From Pseudomonas hygromyciniae (GTDB lineage Bacteria > Pseudomonadota > Gammaproteobacteria > Pseudomonadales > Pseudomonadaceae): a stretch of 64,000 nucleotides of DNA. Positions 8,803 through 17,966 of this stretch are shown one piece after another; positions within the stretch are counted from its first letter, which is position 1; every line of letters begins with the position of its first letter. Where the stretch lies: positions 3,346,501 through 3,410,500 of the forward strand of contig NZ_CP070506.1 in the NCBI RefSeq assembly GCF_016925675.1. Reading direction: 5' to 3'. The translations under genes and the position numbers were made by a program. The notes beneath the pieces were generated by a model. It saw nothing but the letters and a program-made list of their open reading frames with translations. It ran no database searches and had not been told where the DNA came from.

Positions 8803-10518
8803 TCAACCAGCGTGGCCTTGGGCGCCAATGCCCACGGCGCCATCAAGCGCTGCGGGGGTCTGGCAGGTCTTGCGCTTGAACACGAAGTTGCGGCACTTCT
8901 CGGCGAACTGTTGGCGGTTTTCCACCATGTCCAAGCGCATCTGCGCCAGTTCGTTTTCGCGACAACGTTCAATCTGCTCAAGGTCCATCTGAGCTTTACG
9001 CGCGCGATGCAGGGCGTACTTTTCATCGGTCAACGCAGCGCTGGCCTGCTCCAGCAACCATAGGCCAAATGCCCGCGGGCAGCGTGGACCGATGTCCTGG
9101 ACCATCCCCCACTGTCGGGCCTGGAAGGTGCTGATCGGCAGGCACTCTTCGACAAGTTTATGCGCCACTTCACTGCCGACTGCACGCGGCAGGCTATAGG
9201 TCCAGTATTCAGAGCCATACAAGCCCATGGTTTTGTAATGCGGATTGAGTACCACGCCCGCCCGGGCGAACACGATGTCGGCCGCCAGCGCCAGCATCAC
9301 CCCGCCGGCTCCGGCACTGCCCGTCAGTCCACTGACCACCAGTTGCCGGGCCGTCAGCAGCTCCTGGCAGACATCGTCGATAGCCTGGATATTGGCCCAG
9401 GCCTCCAGCCCCGGCACCTGGGCCGCCTGAATCACGTTGAGGTGCACACCATTGGAAAAACTCCCGCGCCCGCCCCTGATCAGCAGCACCTGGGTGTCCC
9501 GGGCCTTGGCCCAACGCAGCGCTGCGACCAGCCGCTGACACTGCTCGGTGCTCATGGCACCGTTGTAGAACTCGAAGGTCAGTTCGCCAACGTGACCGGA
9601 CTCTTGATAACGAATCGGTTGATACGCCATCTCGTCGAACCCTTGGCTGGCAATCGAACCGTCCAGCACCGGTACACCCGCCAACTGCCCAGCAAGTACG
9701 TGACGGGCCGGCAACTTGAAGGTTTCCTCGCCGGGCTGGGCCTTGCGCTTGAGTGAGCCGATCCACAGGCTGTGATCGCCGGTCGCGACCAATACCGCGT
9801 CATCCTGCACCGCGAGGATTTCCCCTGGCGTACCGCGGCGCGAATCCAGGTGCGCGTCATACAGGTAATACTGGCCGCCGGCGAGGCTCGCCAACACACC
9901 GGGCTGGCCGTCGGCGGCGTCGATAGTGCGTTTGATGAATCGGGCGCAATCGTGCCAACTGAAGGTGCGATCGGCCTGCTTCATGTTCGGCTGCAAACGC
10001 CCAATGACGTCGGGTTGCGTGTAGTCGAGGGGTGTCGGCACGAAACCGCTGGCGAATTTCCCCACCACATCACGGATGCAATAGAGCGCAGCGTCACTCA
10101 CCAGGCCGTTGTACAGCTCGGATTTACGTACATCGGCAGGCATGTCGAATTCGCAGGTCGACCAGATCGGACCAGCGTCCATTTCCTCCACCGCCTGCAG
10201 GGCCGTAACGCCCCAGCGCCGGACCTGCTGGGTAATGGCCCAGTCCAATGCGCTGGCGCCGCGGTCGCCGACAATCCCCGGGTGGATGATCACCACCGGA
10301 CGATCCGCATTGCTCCAGAGTTGCTGCGGTACGCGGTCCTTGAGAAACGGGCAGATCACCAGATCCGCCGCCGATTCCTCGATCTGTCGGCATACCGTGG
10401 CTTCATCGGTGAACAGCACCACGCTGGGCTCGTGCCCCGACTGGCGCAAATCCAGCCAGGCCCGTTGGGTCAACCCGTTGAACGCCGACGACAACAAAAT
10501 GATCTTCAATGACTGCAT
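8803..10518 (-). CDS. hoxX: HoxX-type protein: formyl-THF transferase fused to enoyl-CoA hydratase
   Basis: A 571-residue two-domain protein. Residues 1-180 form a formyltransferase fold with the HoxX signature IIHPGIVGDRGASALDWAI; residues 180-270 match the formyltransferase C-terminal part; residues 300-540 form a crotonase domain (ALRWAKARDTQVLLIRGG, NPHYKTMGLYGSEYW). In hydrogen oxidisers, HoxX makes CO from formyl-THF for the [NiFe] centre under air. No hydrogenase or hyp gene is in this window, so the role here is open. The start has AAGGAAG upstream. It is monocistronic between the MscS gene and the histidine kinase. Confidence 0.85.
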   Translation of the reverse strand: MQSLKIILLSSAFNGLTQRAWLDLRQSGHEPSVVLFTDEATVCRQIEESAADLVICPFLKDRVPQQLWSNADRPVVIIHPGIVGDRGASALDWAITQQVRRWGVTALQAVEEMDAGPIWSTCEFDMPADVRKSELYNGLVSDAALYCIRDVVGKFASGFVPTPLDYTQPDVIGRLQPNMKQADRTFSWHDCARFIKRTIDAADGQPGVLASLAGGQYYLYDAHLDSRRGTPGEILAVQDDAVLVATGDHSLWIGSLKRKAQPGEETFKLPARHVLAGQLAGVPVLDGSIASQGFDEMAYQPIRYQESGHVGELTFEFYNGAMSTEQCQRLVAALRWAKARDTQVLLIRGGRGSFSNGVHLNVIQAAQVPGLEAWANIQAIDDVCQELLTARQLVVSGLTGSAGAGGVMLALAADIVFARAGVVLNPHYKTMGLYGSEYWTYSLPRAVGSEVAHKLVEECLPISTFQARQWGMVQDIGPRCPRAFGLWLLEQASAALTDEKYALHRARKAQMDLEQIERCRENELAQMRLDMVENRQQFAEKCRNFVFKRKTCQTPAALDGAVGIGAQGHAG

Positions 10519-10705
10519 GACTGACTCTTCCTTGAGAATGCATGGCCGCAGGCTCCTTGAGCCATCCTTGGCCTTTTATGGAAACGCAAGAGTAGAGGGT
10601 GTATCAGAGGGGGTAGATGATCGAGATCAATCTTGTGCCAGCCAGTGTGGCTCGTGTGTGCGGATTAAATTTGGTCAGCGGACGCTATCATTTAAGGAAA
10701 ACAAT

Positions 10706-12049
10706 TCAGGCGTCTCGAACAGGAAACTCCAATCGAAAGCTAGTTCCTAGTTGACTGCTATCTACGGCCACACGACCACCATGCAGTTGCATAATTGAGC
10801 GAACGATTGCTAGCCCCAGGCCACCGGAATCGTCTGGCTGATTGCGTGAGGGGTCGCAACGGTAGAACCGATCAAACAGTCGAGGTAGATGTTGCGCTGA
10901 AATCGGCTGGCCTTGGTTGTGCACCGTGACTTCAATCCTGTCCTCCCACACCACACTACTAATAGTCACTGCTGTAGCAGGAGAGCCATAACGCAGCGCG
11001 TTGGCCAGCAAGTTAGCCAATGCTCTGCGGATCAAGGCAGGATCACCACGCAACTGATCATGGGCTTGATTGATCAGCGTGACATCACGCTCTTGTGCCA
11101 CACCTTCAAAATACTCACACAGTTGCTCTACAAGATCGTGCAGGTTGATGAGCTCATCACTTACAGATGCATGCGACTGCTCGGTACGCGCGAGAAACAG
11201 CATGCTTTCGATCATTCGCGCCAGACGCTCATACTCTTCCTGATTGGAAACCAGCAGGTTCTGATAGTCCTCGATTGAACGACCATGCCTCAGGGCTTGT
11301 TGGGTATGCCCCATCAGGTTGGTGAGCGGGGTCCGCATTTCATGGGCGAGATCCTCTGAGAATCGTGATAGCTGGGCGAACCCCTCTTCGAGGCGTGCAA
11401 GCATTTTATTAAGCGCCTGGCTGAGCGCTTGTAGTTCACTCAGTTCGTTGAACTCATCCAGGCGCAGATACAGATGGTGTACATCGATTGCGGCAGCGCG
11501 CTTAGCCAGCAAACGCACAGGTCTTAAGCCTCGCTGACTGACCCACCCGCCGAGCACAAAAGCCAACAGCGAACCAACTGACATCGCGAGCCAGAGCTTG
11601 AGTCGGTAAATCCCCAGCATCTGCTCGCGCTCACTTAACAACTTGCCAGCAATCAGGGTCAGCCCGCGATCACCCTGCATGACATGCTGCCAGGCAAGCC
11701 GCACTGATACTGAAGAGTGGTCATCACCGAGCTGAGCCTGGGCTGCAGCAGGTAACTTGGGCAAGCTCATGCTTACGGGGTTGATTTCGATCAGCACCTG
11801 GCCAGTGTCATCGACAATCCAAAGCAAGTTGTCGCGATTGCCCAGCATGTTTTCGTAAAGTTTGGGCCGGTTTCGTAGTTGCTCGATGCTGTCACTGTCA
11901 TTGATCAGCGCCTGCATGCGCTCCAGGCGCCCAAGCAGGGCCTGGTCATCGCGCCACGCGATTTCTCGCTGTAACGACTGATAAAGATAAAAACCAATGG
12001 AGCCCAGCAGCAGCGCACTGACTAACGCGAACATGACCGCCAGGCGCAA
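10706..12049 (-). CDS. Sensor histidine kinase, CusS/HprS (heavy-metal/redox) family
   Basis: A membrane histidine kinase: TM1 near the N-terminus, a periplasmic region of about 130 residues, TM2 (LAMSVGSLLAFVLGGWV), HAMP (about 175-225), HisKA with the phospho-accepting His in FSEDLAHEMRTPLTNLMG, and an HATPase with GGLGLAIVRSIM. There is no ATG at the expected place: the listed start is TTG. Reading further upstream in frame gives [20 protein letters not shown], typical of the family, so translation may instead begin at a CTG at 12076, which sits 5 nt after GAGGTG inside the end of the regulator gene. It pairs with the regulator at 12073. Context suggests HprS-like HOCl/peroxide sensing rather than copper. 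Confidence 0.9.
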   Translation of the reverse strand: MRLAVMFALVSALLLGSIGFYLYQSLQREIAWRDDQALLGRLERMQALINDSDSIEQLRNRPKLYENMLGNRDNLLWIVDDTGQVLIEINPVSMSLPKLPAAAQAQLGDDHSSVSVRLAWQHVMQGDRGLTLIAGKLLSEREQMLGIYRLKLWLAMSVGSLLAFVLGGWVSQRGLRPVRLLAKRAAAIDVHHLYLRLDEFNELSELQALSQALNKMLARLEEGFAQLSRFSEDLAHEMRTPLTNLMGHTQQALRHGRSIEDYQNLLVSNQEEYERLARMIESMLFLARTEQSHASVSDELINLHDLVEQLCEYFEGVAQERDVTLINQAHDQLRGDPALIRRALANLLANALRYGSPATAVTISSVVWEDRIEVTVHNQGQPISAQHLPRLFDRFYRCDPSRNQPDDSGGLGLAIVRSIMQLHGGRVAVDSSQLGTSFRLEFPVRDA

Positions 12050-12072
12050 GCTCAGGGCACGCGCAAACAGGT

Positions 12073-12744
12073 TCAGGATTGCACCTCAAGCATGTAGCCG
12101 ATGCCACGCACTGTGTGTATCAACTTTAGTGGGTAAGGATCATCAACCTTGGCGCGCAGTCGCCGGATGGCGACATCGACCACATTGGTATCACTGTCAA
12201 AGTTCATCTGCCAGACCTGTGAGGCGATCAACGAGCGCGACAGCACCTCCCCTTCACGACTGACCAGCAGGTGCAATAGAGCAAACTCCTTGTTGGTTAA
12301 GGTCAGGCGCCGCCCCCCGCGCGTAACCTTACGTCGCAACAGATCCAGGCTCAGGTCGGCAACCAAGAACTGCTCGACCTCACGGGGCGGTCCCCTGCGT
12401 AGCAGAGTACGTACGCGTGCCAACAACTCGGCATAGGAAAAAGGTTTGACCAGGTAATCATCTGCCCCTGATTCAAGCCCCTTGACCCGATCCTCCACAG
12501 AGTCCCTGGCGGTAAGAAAAAGCACCGGGGTTTGCCACTTGCGCCGAATAATCTGAAGCAATTGCCATCCGTCCAGGCCCGGTAGCATGACATCCAGAAT
12601 GATCAGGTCGAACTCACTTTCCTGCGCCAGATACTGGCCCTCCAGGCCATCCAAGGCGACCTCAACCACGTAGCCCGATTCAGTCAGGGCTTTGTGGAGG
12701 TAGTCCGCTGTTTTCGCTTCATCTTCAACGACCAGGATACGCAT
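12073..12744 (-). CDS. OmpR-family response regulator, CusR/HprR type
   Basis: A 223-residue response regulator: receiver ([20 protein letters not shown], phospho-Asp in [11 protein letters not shown], Lys in [10 protein letters not shown]) and winged-helix C-terminal domain ([38 protein letters not shown]), standard for the IrlR/CusR/HprR family. I use the ATG at 12744, which has GGAGGAAG directly upstream; a TTG at 12756 lies inside that ribosome-binding site. It is divergent from the GlcG-like/hiuH pair. An inverted repeat in the shared region matches the HprR box, so auto-regulation and control of hiuH are likely. Confidence 0.92.
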   Translation of the reverse strand: MRILVVEDEAKTADYLHKALTESGYVVEVALDGLEGQYLAQESEFDLIILDVMLPGLDGWQLLQIIRRKWQTPVLFLTARDSVEDRVKGLESGADDYLVKPFSYAELLARVRTLLRRGPPREVEQFLVADLSLDLLRRKVTRGGRRLTLTNKEFALLHLLVSREGEVLSRSLIASQVWQMNFDSDTNVVDVAIRRLRAKVDDPYPLKLIHTVRGIGYMLEVQS

Positions 12745-12795
12745 CTCTTCCTCCAAAGCTGGAGCATAGGCTAGCGCGCCTCACCGTTTTTGGCA

Positions 12796-12813
12796 CATTA
12801 CATCTTGGTAATC
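12796..12813. promoter_or_regulatory. Candidate HprR-type operator
   Basis: The 18-mer CATTACATCTTGGTAATC is an inverted repeat CATTAC-N6-GTAATC. From memory, the E. coli HprR box is CATTACAAAATTGTAATG, and CusR prefers G at the fourth position. The site lies between the divergent regulator (ATG 12744) and the exported-protein gene (ATG 12893), about 80 bp upstream of the latter. The match is by eye only. Confidence 0.6.
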
Positions 12814-12892
12814 ATCGGGCAATCATTCTGACGCCATGCACTGCTCATCATGTCTGGCTATGACTCACCCAGACAAAACAAAAGGAAAAAGC

Positions 12893-13396
12893 ATGCGTAT
12901 AAGCCTATGGACTTCATTGCTGACGTCACTCGCAATGAGCTCTGCGCTCGCCGTCGCCGCCCCGGATCAAGTTGTGCCGCGTAACGATGTATCACTGGCA
13001 ATGGCCAATGATTTGCTAAATGCCGCGCTGGCAGCGTGTCATGCCGATGGCCGTACAAGTGTTGCTGCAATTGTCGACCGTGGAGGCAATTTAGTCGCCC
13101 TGCAGCGCGACGATAACGTTGGCCCACACAACACATTAGCAGCCCAACGTAAGGCCTATACCGCCCTATCGACCAAGACGCCAACACGACTATTGGCAGA
13201 GCGTGCTCGCAGTACACCCGATGCTGAAAACCTCAACACCCTGAATGAGCTATTGCTACTGGGCGGTGGAGTGCCACTGTTATTTGAAGGGCAAGTCATT
13301 GGCGCTATCGGAGTGGCCGGTGCCGGTGGGGCAACATTCGATGAAGGTTGCGCATTAGTCGCTATCAACAAAATTTTACCTGCCGTTAAAAACTAA
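12893..13396 (+). CDS. Exported GlcG/HbpS-like heme-binding-family protein
   Basis: A 167-residue protein with a Sec signal peptide (MRISLWTSLLTSLAMSSALA, cleavage near AVAA) and a single GlcG/HbpS domain (AIVDRGGNLVALQRDDN, ALSTKTPTRLLAERA, GGVPLLFEGQVIGAIGVAGA). Members bind heme or act as small periplasmic sensors or scavengers; the function here is inferred only from family. I chose the ATG at 12893 after AAAGGAAAAAGC rather than the in-frame ATG at 12836, because it starts the signal peptide. It lies 10 bp upstream of hiuH, so they form an operon. Confidence 0.85.
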   Translation: MRISLWTSLLTSLAMSSALAVAAPDQVVPRNDVSLAMANDLLNAALAACHADGRTSVAAIVDRGGNLVALQRDDNVGPHNTLAAQRKAYTALSTKTPTRLLAERARSTPDAENLNTLNELLLLGGGVPLLFEGQVIGAIGVAGAGGATFDEGCALVAINKILPAVKN

Positions 13397-13406
13397 GGAC
13401 GTCACC

Positions 13407-13817
13407 ATGAATGTAATAAAAACTTTTTTCGCGGGCGTTGTATTGAGCGTCGTATCGTCATGGGCATTAGCGGCAGGAAACCCGCTCAGCGTGCATGTAC
13501 TCAACTTACAAGATGGTTTGCCGTCCCCTGGCGTCAATGTCACGCTGGAAAAACAGGACGGCAAGAGCTGGAACATGCTCAACAGCGCAACGACAAACGA
13601 GCAAGGTCGTATTCCCGGGCTGTATCCCGATGGCCAGGCCCTGGAGAAAGGCACCTACCGTGTCACCTTCAAAACCGGTGAGTGGTTCAAGGCTCACAAA
13701 ATCTCGAGTTTCTTTCCAGAGGTGCCGGTTATTTTCGAGGTAGACGGGACCGTTGCGCACTACCACATCCCATTGCTGCTCAGCCCCTACGGTTTCTCGA
13801 CCTACAGAGGGAATTGA
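13407..13817 (+). CDS. hiuH: Periplasmic 5-hydroxyisourate hydrolase (transthyretin-like)
   Basis: A 136-residue transthyretin-like protein with a signal peptide (residues 1-22, ending SWALA). It hydrolyses 5-hydroxyisourate, the product of urate oxidation. Family marks: NPLSVHVLNLQDGLPSPGVN near the N-terminus with the catalytic His, FFPEVPVIFEVDG, and the C-terminal tetrapeptide-like YRGN (YRGS in the family). Export agrees with E. coli HiuH (YedX), which is also periplasmic and encoded beside hprRS. The same neighbourhood here supports a redox-stress rather than purine-catabolic setting. Confidence 0.92.
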   Translation: MNVIKTFFAGVVLSVVSSWALAAGNPLSVHVLNLQDGLPSPGVNVTLEKQDGKSWNMLNSATTNEQGRIPGLYPDGQALEKGTYRVTFKTGEWFKAHKISSFFPEVPVIFEVDGTVAHYHIPLLLSPYGFSTYRGN

Positions 13818-13842
13818 GCTTCTACCGAGCAGAGAGACAAGA

Positions 13843-13868
13843 CCGCCCCTAATCTCAGGGGCGGCATT
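13843..13868 (+). terminator. Probable terminator after hiuH
   Basis: CCGCCCCT and AGGGGCGG form an 8-bp stem with a 6-nt loop, followed by CATTTG. The T tract is short. It lies between hiuH and the convergent FAH-family gene. Confidence 0.6.
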
Positions 13869-13904
13869 TGTGCTTGGTTGTTTGGCATCACCACCACTGT
13901 GTTT

Positions 13905-15101
13905 TCAGTACAGCGATTTACCTGCCACCAGACCGCGAGCGGCCAGGTTGCCCATCAATGCACGCAGGCCAAACGTCCAGGGTGTCGCCTCATTGCTGTA
14001 GGTGACGCGGTTGTGCAGAGCGCCCAGCAGGGGACTGGCGATGCGCACGCTATCGCCCTGTTTGTGGGTGAAGCCACTGCCCGGCTCTTCACGATCTTGC
14101 GTCGGGGCGAACAGGGTGCCGAGAAATAGCATGAAACCGTCTGGATACTGGTGATCGCTACCCACGGTCTGGGCCACCAATTCCAACGGATCGCGGCTGA
14201 TCTTCTCCATCGAGCTGCTGCCGCGCAGGATGAAACCGTCATCGCCTTCGACGTCCAGCTCGACCACGCAGCAGCGCACATCATCCAGGGAAAAGCTTTC
14301 ATCGAACAGGCGAATAAACGGGCCGATCGAACACGATGCGTTGTTGTCCTTGGCCTTGCTCAGCAGCAAGGCGCTACGGCCTTCGAAGTCGCGTAGATTA
14401 ACGTCATTGCCCAAGGTTGCGCCGTGAATTTGCCCACGGCTGCTCACCGCCAGAACGATTTCCGGCTCAGGGTTGTTCCATTTCGACTTGGGATGAATAC
14501 CGACGTCGTTGCCGCTGCCGACGGACGCAAGAACCGGGGCCTTGGTAAATATCTCGGCATCAGGGCCGATGCCCACCTCCAGATACTGCGACCACAACCC
14601 CTGCTCGATCAACATATCCTTGAGGCGCGCCGCTTGGGCCGAACCGGGTTTGATCGAGCTCAGGTTATCGCCGATGGCTGACTTGACTAGGCTACGTACG
14701 GTTTCGGCCTTGACCGCATCGCCCCCGGCCTGCTCTTCAATCACCCGCTCGATCATGCTCGAAGCGAAAGTCACGCCAGCGGCCTTGATCACTTGCAGGT
14801 CAACCGGTGGCAGCAGGTACGCCTGGGCAGGGTCTGAGCCCGATCCGGTGTTGGCCAACAGTGCTGCTGTGGTGCAGATGTATCGACCGCGAGTGTTGCG
14901 AACCGCCTCAAGCGGCGATGCACTTTCCAGTAGATCACTCAACGTTGCGAACGCTTCGGACAAATCAAATACGCCATCGGCGCGCAGTACGACTGGCGAT
15001 GGGCCTGCTGTCTTCCCCGGCACCCAGGCTCGCCCGATAAGTGTCCCGTGCAAGCCATCAATCGGGAGGGTGTTTTCACAGGTCAATTTCGCAGTGGGCA
15101 T
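13905..15101 (-). CDS. Fumarylacetoacetate-hydrolase-family enzyme (sugar-acid dehydratase/hydrolase type)
   Basis: A 398-residue protein whose C-terminal half is the FAH fold, with the metal-binding region at NNPEPEIVLAVSSRGQI and GNDVNLRDFEGRS. The long N-terminal half and overall pattern match the group that includes AraD1/GguC, some of which are 2-keto-3-deoxy-arabinonate dehydratases. Beside an aldehyde dehydrogenase of the ketoglutarate-semialdehyde type and an L-fuconate dehydratase, it would carry out the step from a 2-keto-3-deoxy sugar acid (inference). The ATG at 15101 follows AGGGATT. It is divergent from the LysR gene at 15222, its probable regulator. Confidence 0.78.
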   Translation of the reverse strand: MPTAKLTCENTLPIDGLHGTLIGRAWVPGKTAGPSPVVLRADGVFDLSEAFATLSDLLESASPLEAVRNTRGRYICTTAALLANTGSGSDPAQAYLLPPVDLQVIKAAGVTFASSMIERVIEEQAGGDAVKAETVRSLVKSAIGDNLSSIKPGSAQAARLKDMLIEQGLWSQYLEVGIGPDAEIFTKAPVLASVGSGNDVGIHPKSKWNNPEPEIVLAVSSRGQIHGATLGNDVNLRDFEGRSALLLSKAKDNNASCSIGPFIRLFDESFSLDDVRCCVVELDVEGDDGFILRGSSSMEKISRDPLELVAQTVGSDHQYPDGFMLFLGTLFAPTQDREEPGSGFTHKQGDSVRIASPLLGALHNRVTYSNEATPWTFGLRALMGNLAARGLVAGKSLY

Positions 15102-15221
15102 AAGGCAATCCCTATCAATTGGATGTCGTCCGGGCAAAAACTAGTGGACTTGATTGATAAATCCCAATGACATATTTTCAGCATTTGATATCGTTTTGTT
15201 ATCAATCAGGTTGAGTACCCT

Positions 15222-16181
15222 ATGGAAAACGACGAGATTTCATTCGCCAGTGTCAGCAAGTGGCTGAAGATCAAGCATCTGATGCTGCTCGATACGCTGG
15301 CCCGGACCCGCAACATGCACACCACCGCCGAGCTGATGAATCTGACCCAGCCCGCCATCAGCAAGATGCTGCGCGACATCGAACTGTTATTTGGATTCGC
15401 CTTGTTCGAACGGCAGACGCGCAGCATGGCGCTCACTGAACTGGGTGAGTTTGTCGTCCGGTATGCGCGGATGACGCTGGACGACACACAGTCCTTCGTC
15501 GATCAGCTCAATAAAGTGCGCAAAGGTGGCCATGGTCACTTGAGAGTCGGCGCGATCTTCGCCGCGACGTCGGTGGTGCTGCCCGAAGCCATTACCCGAA
15601 TCAAACTAGACCGCCCTATGCTGTCCATCGAAGTGATCGAGCAAACCAGCAATCAACTTCTGGAAATGCTCGAGCATAAGAAGCTGGATTTGATCATTGC
15701 CCGCTTCACCGATGAGCGTTATCAGCAACCGTTCGAATTTCGGACGCTAGGGCCCGAGCCTTTTTGCCTGGTGGTCAATAGCCGTCACCCCCTCGCGCAG
15801 CTCGACGAGGTGGCGACCGAACAACTGAGTGACTGGCCGTGGGTCATGTACCCCTTCAATGCGCCCATACGTCGCCAGATGGAAAGCGCCTTCATCGAAT
15901 TCAACATGCGCACGCCGACCAACACCGTTGAAACCATCTCGATGCCCACTTTCCTGCAGCTCCTACAGTCGGGACCGATGCTCGCGTTTCTGCCCGAGTC
16001 CATGGTCCAGTCGCAGATTCAGATTGGCTTGCTCAAAGTGCTCAACACATCGTTCAAGGTCGAGCCGCAGGACTACGGCATCATCACACGCAAGAACGAA
16101 CCGCTGAGCGAAGCGGCCCGTGAGTTTGCCGATACCTTGCTGGAGCTCGCCAGGTTGCGCCGCGAAGCCACCAAACATTGA
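15222..16181 (+). CDS. LysR-family regulator of the sugar-acid block
   Basis: A 319-residue LysR protein. The HTH lies at about residues 16-75 (KIKHLMLLDTLARTRNMHTT, NLTQPAISKMLRDIE) with the GbpR-like spacing in which the HTH starts some 15 residues in; the effector domain follows. It lies divergent from the FAH-family gene and 166 bp upstream of the UxaA-family gene in the same direction, so it could control both sides. The ligand is presumably an aldonate or keto-deoxy acid (inference). Confidence 0.88.
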   Translation: MENDEISFASVSKWLKIKHLMLLDTLARTRNMHTTAELMNLTQPAISKMLRDIELLFGFALFERQTRSMALTELGEFVVRYARMTLDDTQSFVDQLNKVRKGGHGHLRVGAIFAATSVVLPEAITRIKLDRPMLSIEVIEQTSNQLLEMLEHKKLDLIIARFTDERYQQPFEFRTLGPEPFCLVVNSRHPLAQLDEVATEQLSDWPWVMYPFNAPIRRQMESAFIEFNMRTPTNTVETISMPTFLQLLQSGPMLAFLPESMVQSQIQIGLLKVLNTSFKVEPQDYGIITRKNEPLSEAAREFADTLLELARLRREATKH

Positions 16182-16347
16182 ATCTCCATTGCATGGCCAG
16201 AACGCCCAACCGATGAGAGAAAGTTATCAATCAATCCAAAGGTCTCATTAGGCAGCGGTGTCCGGGGGCTCTTATAGTGGGGCGACAAAGGTATGGCGCG
16301 GCCCATGTGCCAGCGACCTCCCACGCTTGATAGCCAGAGAGTCTGCG

Positions 16348-17895
16348 ATGGAATTGATTATGAAAACCGGTGCAGCCGCCGTGCTGCGCCTCAATCCTCT
16401 GGACGATGTGCTGATCGCCCGCCGGCCCTTATTGTCGGGTGAAGTCCTCGAACCGCAAGGTGTGGTGGTTCGCCAGCCCGTCCCCGCCGGCCATAAGATC
16501 GCCTCGCACCGAGTCGAGGCAGGCCAACCGCTGCGTCGTTACGGGCAGATCATCGGGTTTGCCACCGAAGTAATCCAGGCCGGTGACCATGTGCATGTGC
16601 ACAACCTGGCCATGGGCGACTTCGCCCGCGACTACGCTTTCAGCCACGATGTGAAACCCGAGCAGACGCTGAACGATGCGCCTGTATTCATGGGAATCGT
16701 GCGCCCGGATGGCCGTGTGGCGACACGTAATTACATCGGCATCCTGACGTCGGTGAATTGCTCGGCCACCGTGGCCCGCGCCATCGCCGACCATTTTCGC
16801 CGCGACATTAATCCGGCTGCGCTGTTGGCGTACCCTCAAGTCGATGGCGTCGTCGCCCTGACCCATTCCGCTGGTTGCGCCGTGGACCCCGCCGGAGAAG
16901 GCCTGGCCCTGCTGCGCCGGACATTGGCCGGCTACGCCACCCACGCCAACTTTGCCGCGGTGCTGGTGATCGGCCTGGGCTGCGAAACCAACCAGATCGA
17001 AGGGCTGCTCAGCAGCCAAGGACTGAGCCGCAGCAATACCCTGCGCACGTTCAGTATTCAGGACAGCGGCGGCACCTCCAAGGCGATCGCCAGCGGCATC
17101 GCCCAGGTCAAGTCGTTGCTGGAGGAGGCAAACCAGGTCAAGCGCGAACCGGTGAGTGCCAAGCATCTGGTCGTTGGCCTGCAGTGCGGCGGTTCGGATG
17201 GCTATTCCGGGATCACCGCCAACCCTGCGCTGGGTAATGCCGTGGACCGCCTGGTCGCTTGCGGCGGTACGGCGATCCTTTCCGAAACCCCAGAAATCTA
17301 TGGCGCCGAGCACCTGTTGACTCGCCGTGCCGTCAACCGCGCCGTCGGCGAAAAACTTGTCGCACGGATTCACTGGTGGGAGGCGTATTGCGAACGCAAT
17401 GGCGCCGAACTGAACAACAACCCGTCCGCCGGCAACAAGGTTGGTGGCTTGACCACGATCCTGGAAAAGTCGCTGGGGGCGGTCGCCAAGGCAGGCTCCA
17501 GCAACCTGGTCGATGTGTATGAGTATGCCCAGCAGGTCGGCGCGAAGGGTCTGGTGTTCATGGACACCCCAGGCTACGACCCGGTGTCGGCAACAGGCCA
17601 AGTGGCCGGTGGCGCCAACCTGATTGCCTTCACCACGGGACGTGGCTCTGCTTACGGTTGTGCCCCTTCCCCCTCGATCAAATTGGCGACCAATACCGCC
17701 TTGTGGAATCGCCAACGCGAGGACATGGACATCAACTGCGGAGAAATCGCCGAAGACACCATGACCATCGAAGCCTGCGGTGAAGCCATCTTCAATCTCA
17801 TGCTGCGCATCGCTTCGGGCGAACGCAGCATGAGCGAACAGCACGGTTATGGCCAGAACGAATTCGTGCCCTGGCAGATCGGCGCCGTCACCTGA
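16348..17895 (+). CDS. UxaA-family sugar-acid dehydratase (altronate/galactarate type)
   Basis: A protein of about 515 residues built like E. coli GarD and UxaA: a small SAF domain (about 10-95) then the large UxaA domain. Shared blocks are GLGCETNQIEGLLSS, VVGLQCGGSDGYSGITANPA, SAGNKVGGLTTILEKSLGA, FTTGRGSAYGCAPSPSIKLA and MDINCGEIAEDTMTIEACGE. Members dehydrate altronate, galactarate or related acids to 2-keto-3-deoxy acids. I take the ATG at 16348 (or 16360) rather than a GTG at 16258, because conservation starts near LRLNPLDDVLIARR. The aldehyde dehydrogenase gene follows after 71 bp. Confidence 0.88.
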   Translation: MELIMKTGAAAVLRLNPLDDVLIARRPLLSGEVLEPQGVVVRQPVPAGHKIASHRVEAGQPLRRYGQIIGFATEVIQAGDHVHVHNLAMGDFARDYAFSHDVKPEQTLNDAPVFMGIVRPDGRVATRNYIGILTSVNCSATVARAIADHFRRDINPAALLAYPQVDGVVALTHSAGCAVDPAGEGLALLRRTLAGYATHANFAAVLVIGLGCETNQIEGLLSSQGLSRSNTLRTFSIQDSGGTSKAIASGIAQVKSLLEEANQVKREPVSAKHLVVGLQCGGSDGYSGITANPALGNAVDRLVACGGTAILSETPEIYGAEHLLTRRAVNRAVGEKLVARIHWWEAYCERNGAELNNNPSAGNKVGGLTTILEKSLGAVAKAGSSNLVDVYEYAQQVGAKGLVFMDTPGYDPVSATGQVAGGANLIAFTTGRGSAYGCAPSPSIKLATNTALWNRQREDMDINCGEIAEDTMTIEACGEAIFNLMLRIASGERSMSEQHGYGQNEFVPWQIGAVT

Positions 17896-17966
17896 ATCGA
17901 CGGTCCCTGCTCACCTCCCCCGGCATCCCCTAAAGGGGATGCGACCCCACCCTTCTGGAGCCAGAA

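Noticed and set aside
12796..12813. Copper (CusR/CopR) box instead of HprR box
   Set aside because: A CusR-type box would be expected to have TGAC/GTCA half sites; here the half sites are TTAC/GTAA, and hiuH rather than copper genes is adjacent. Copper regulation is still not excluded.
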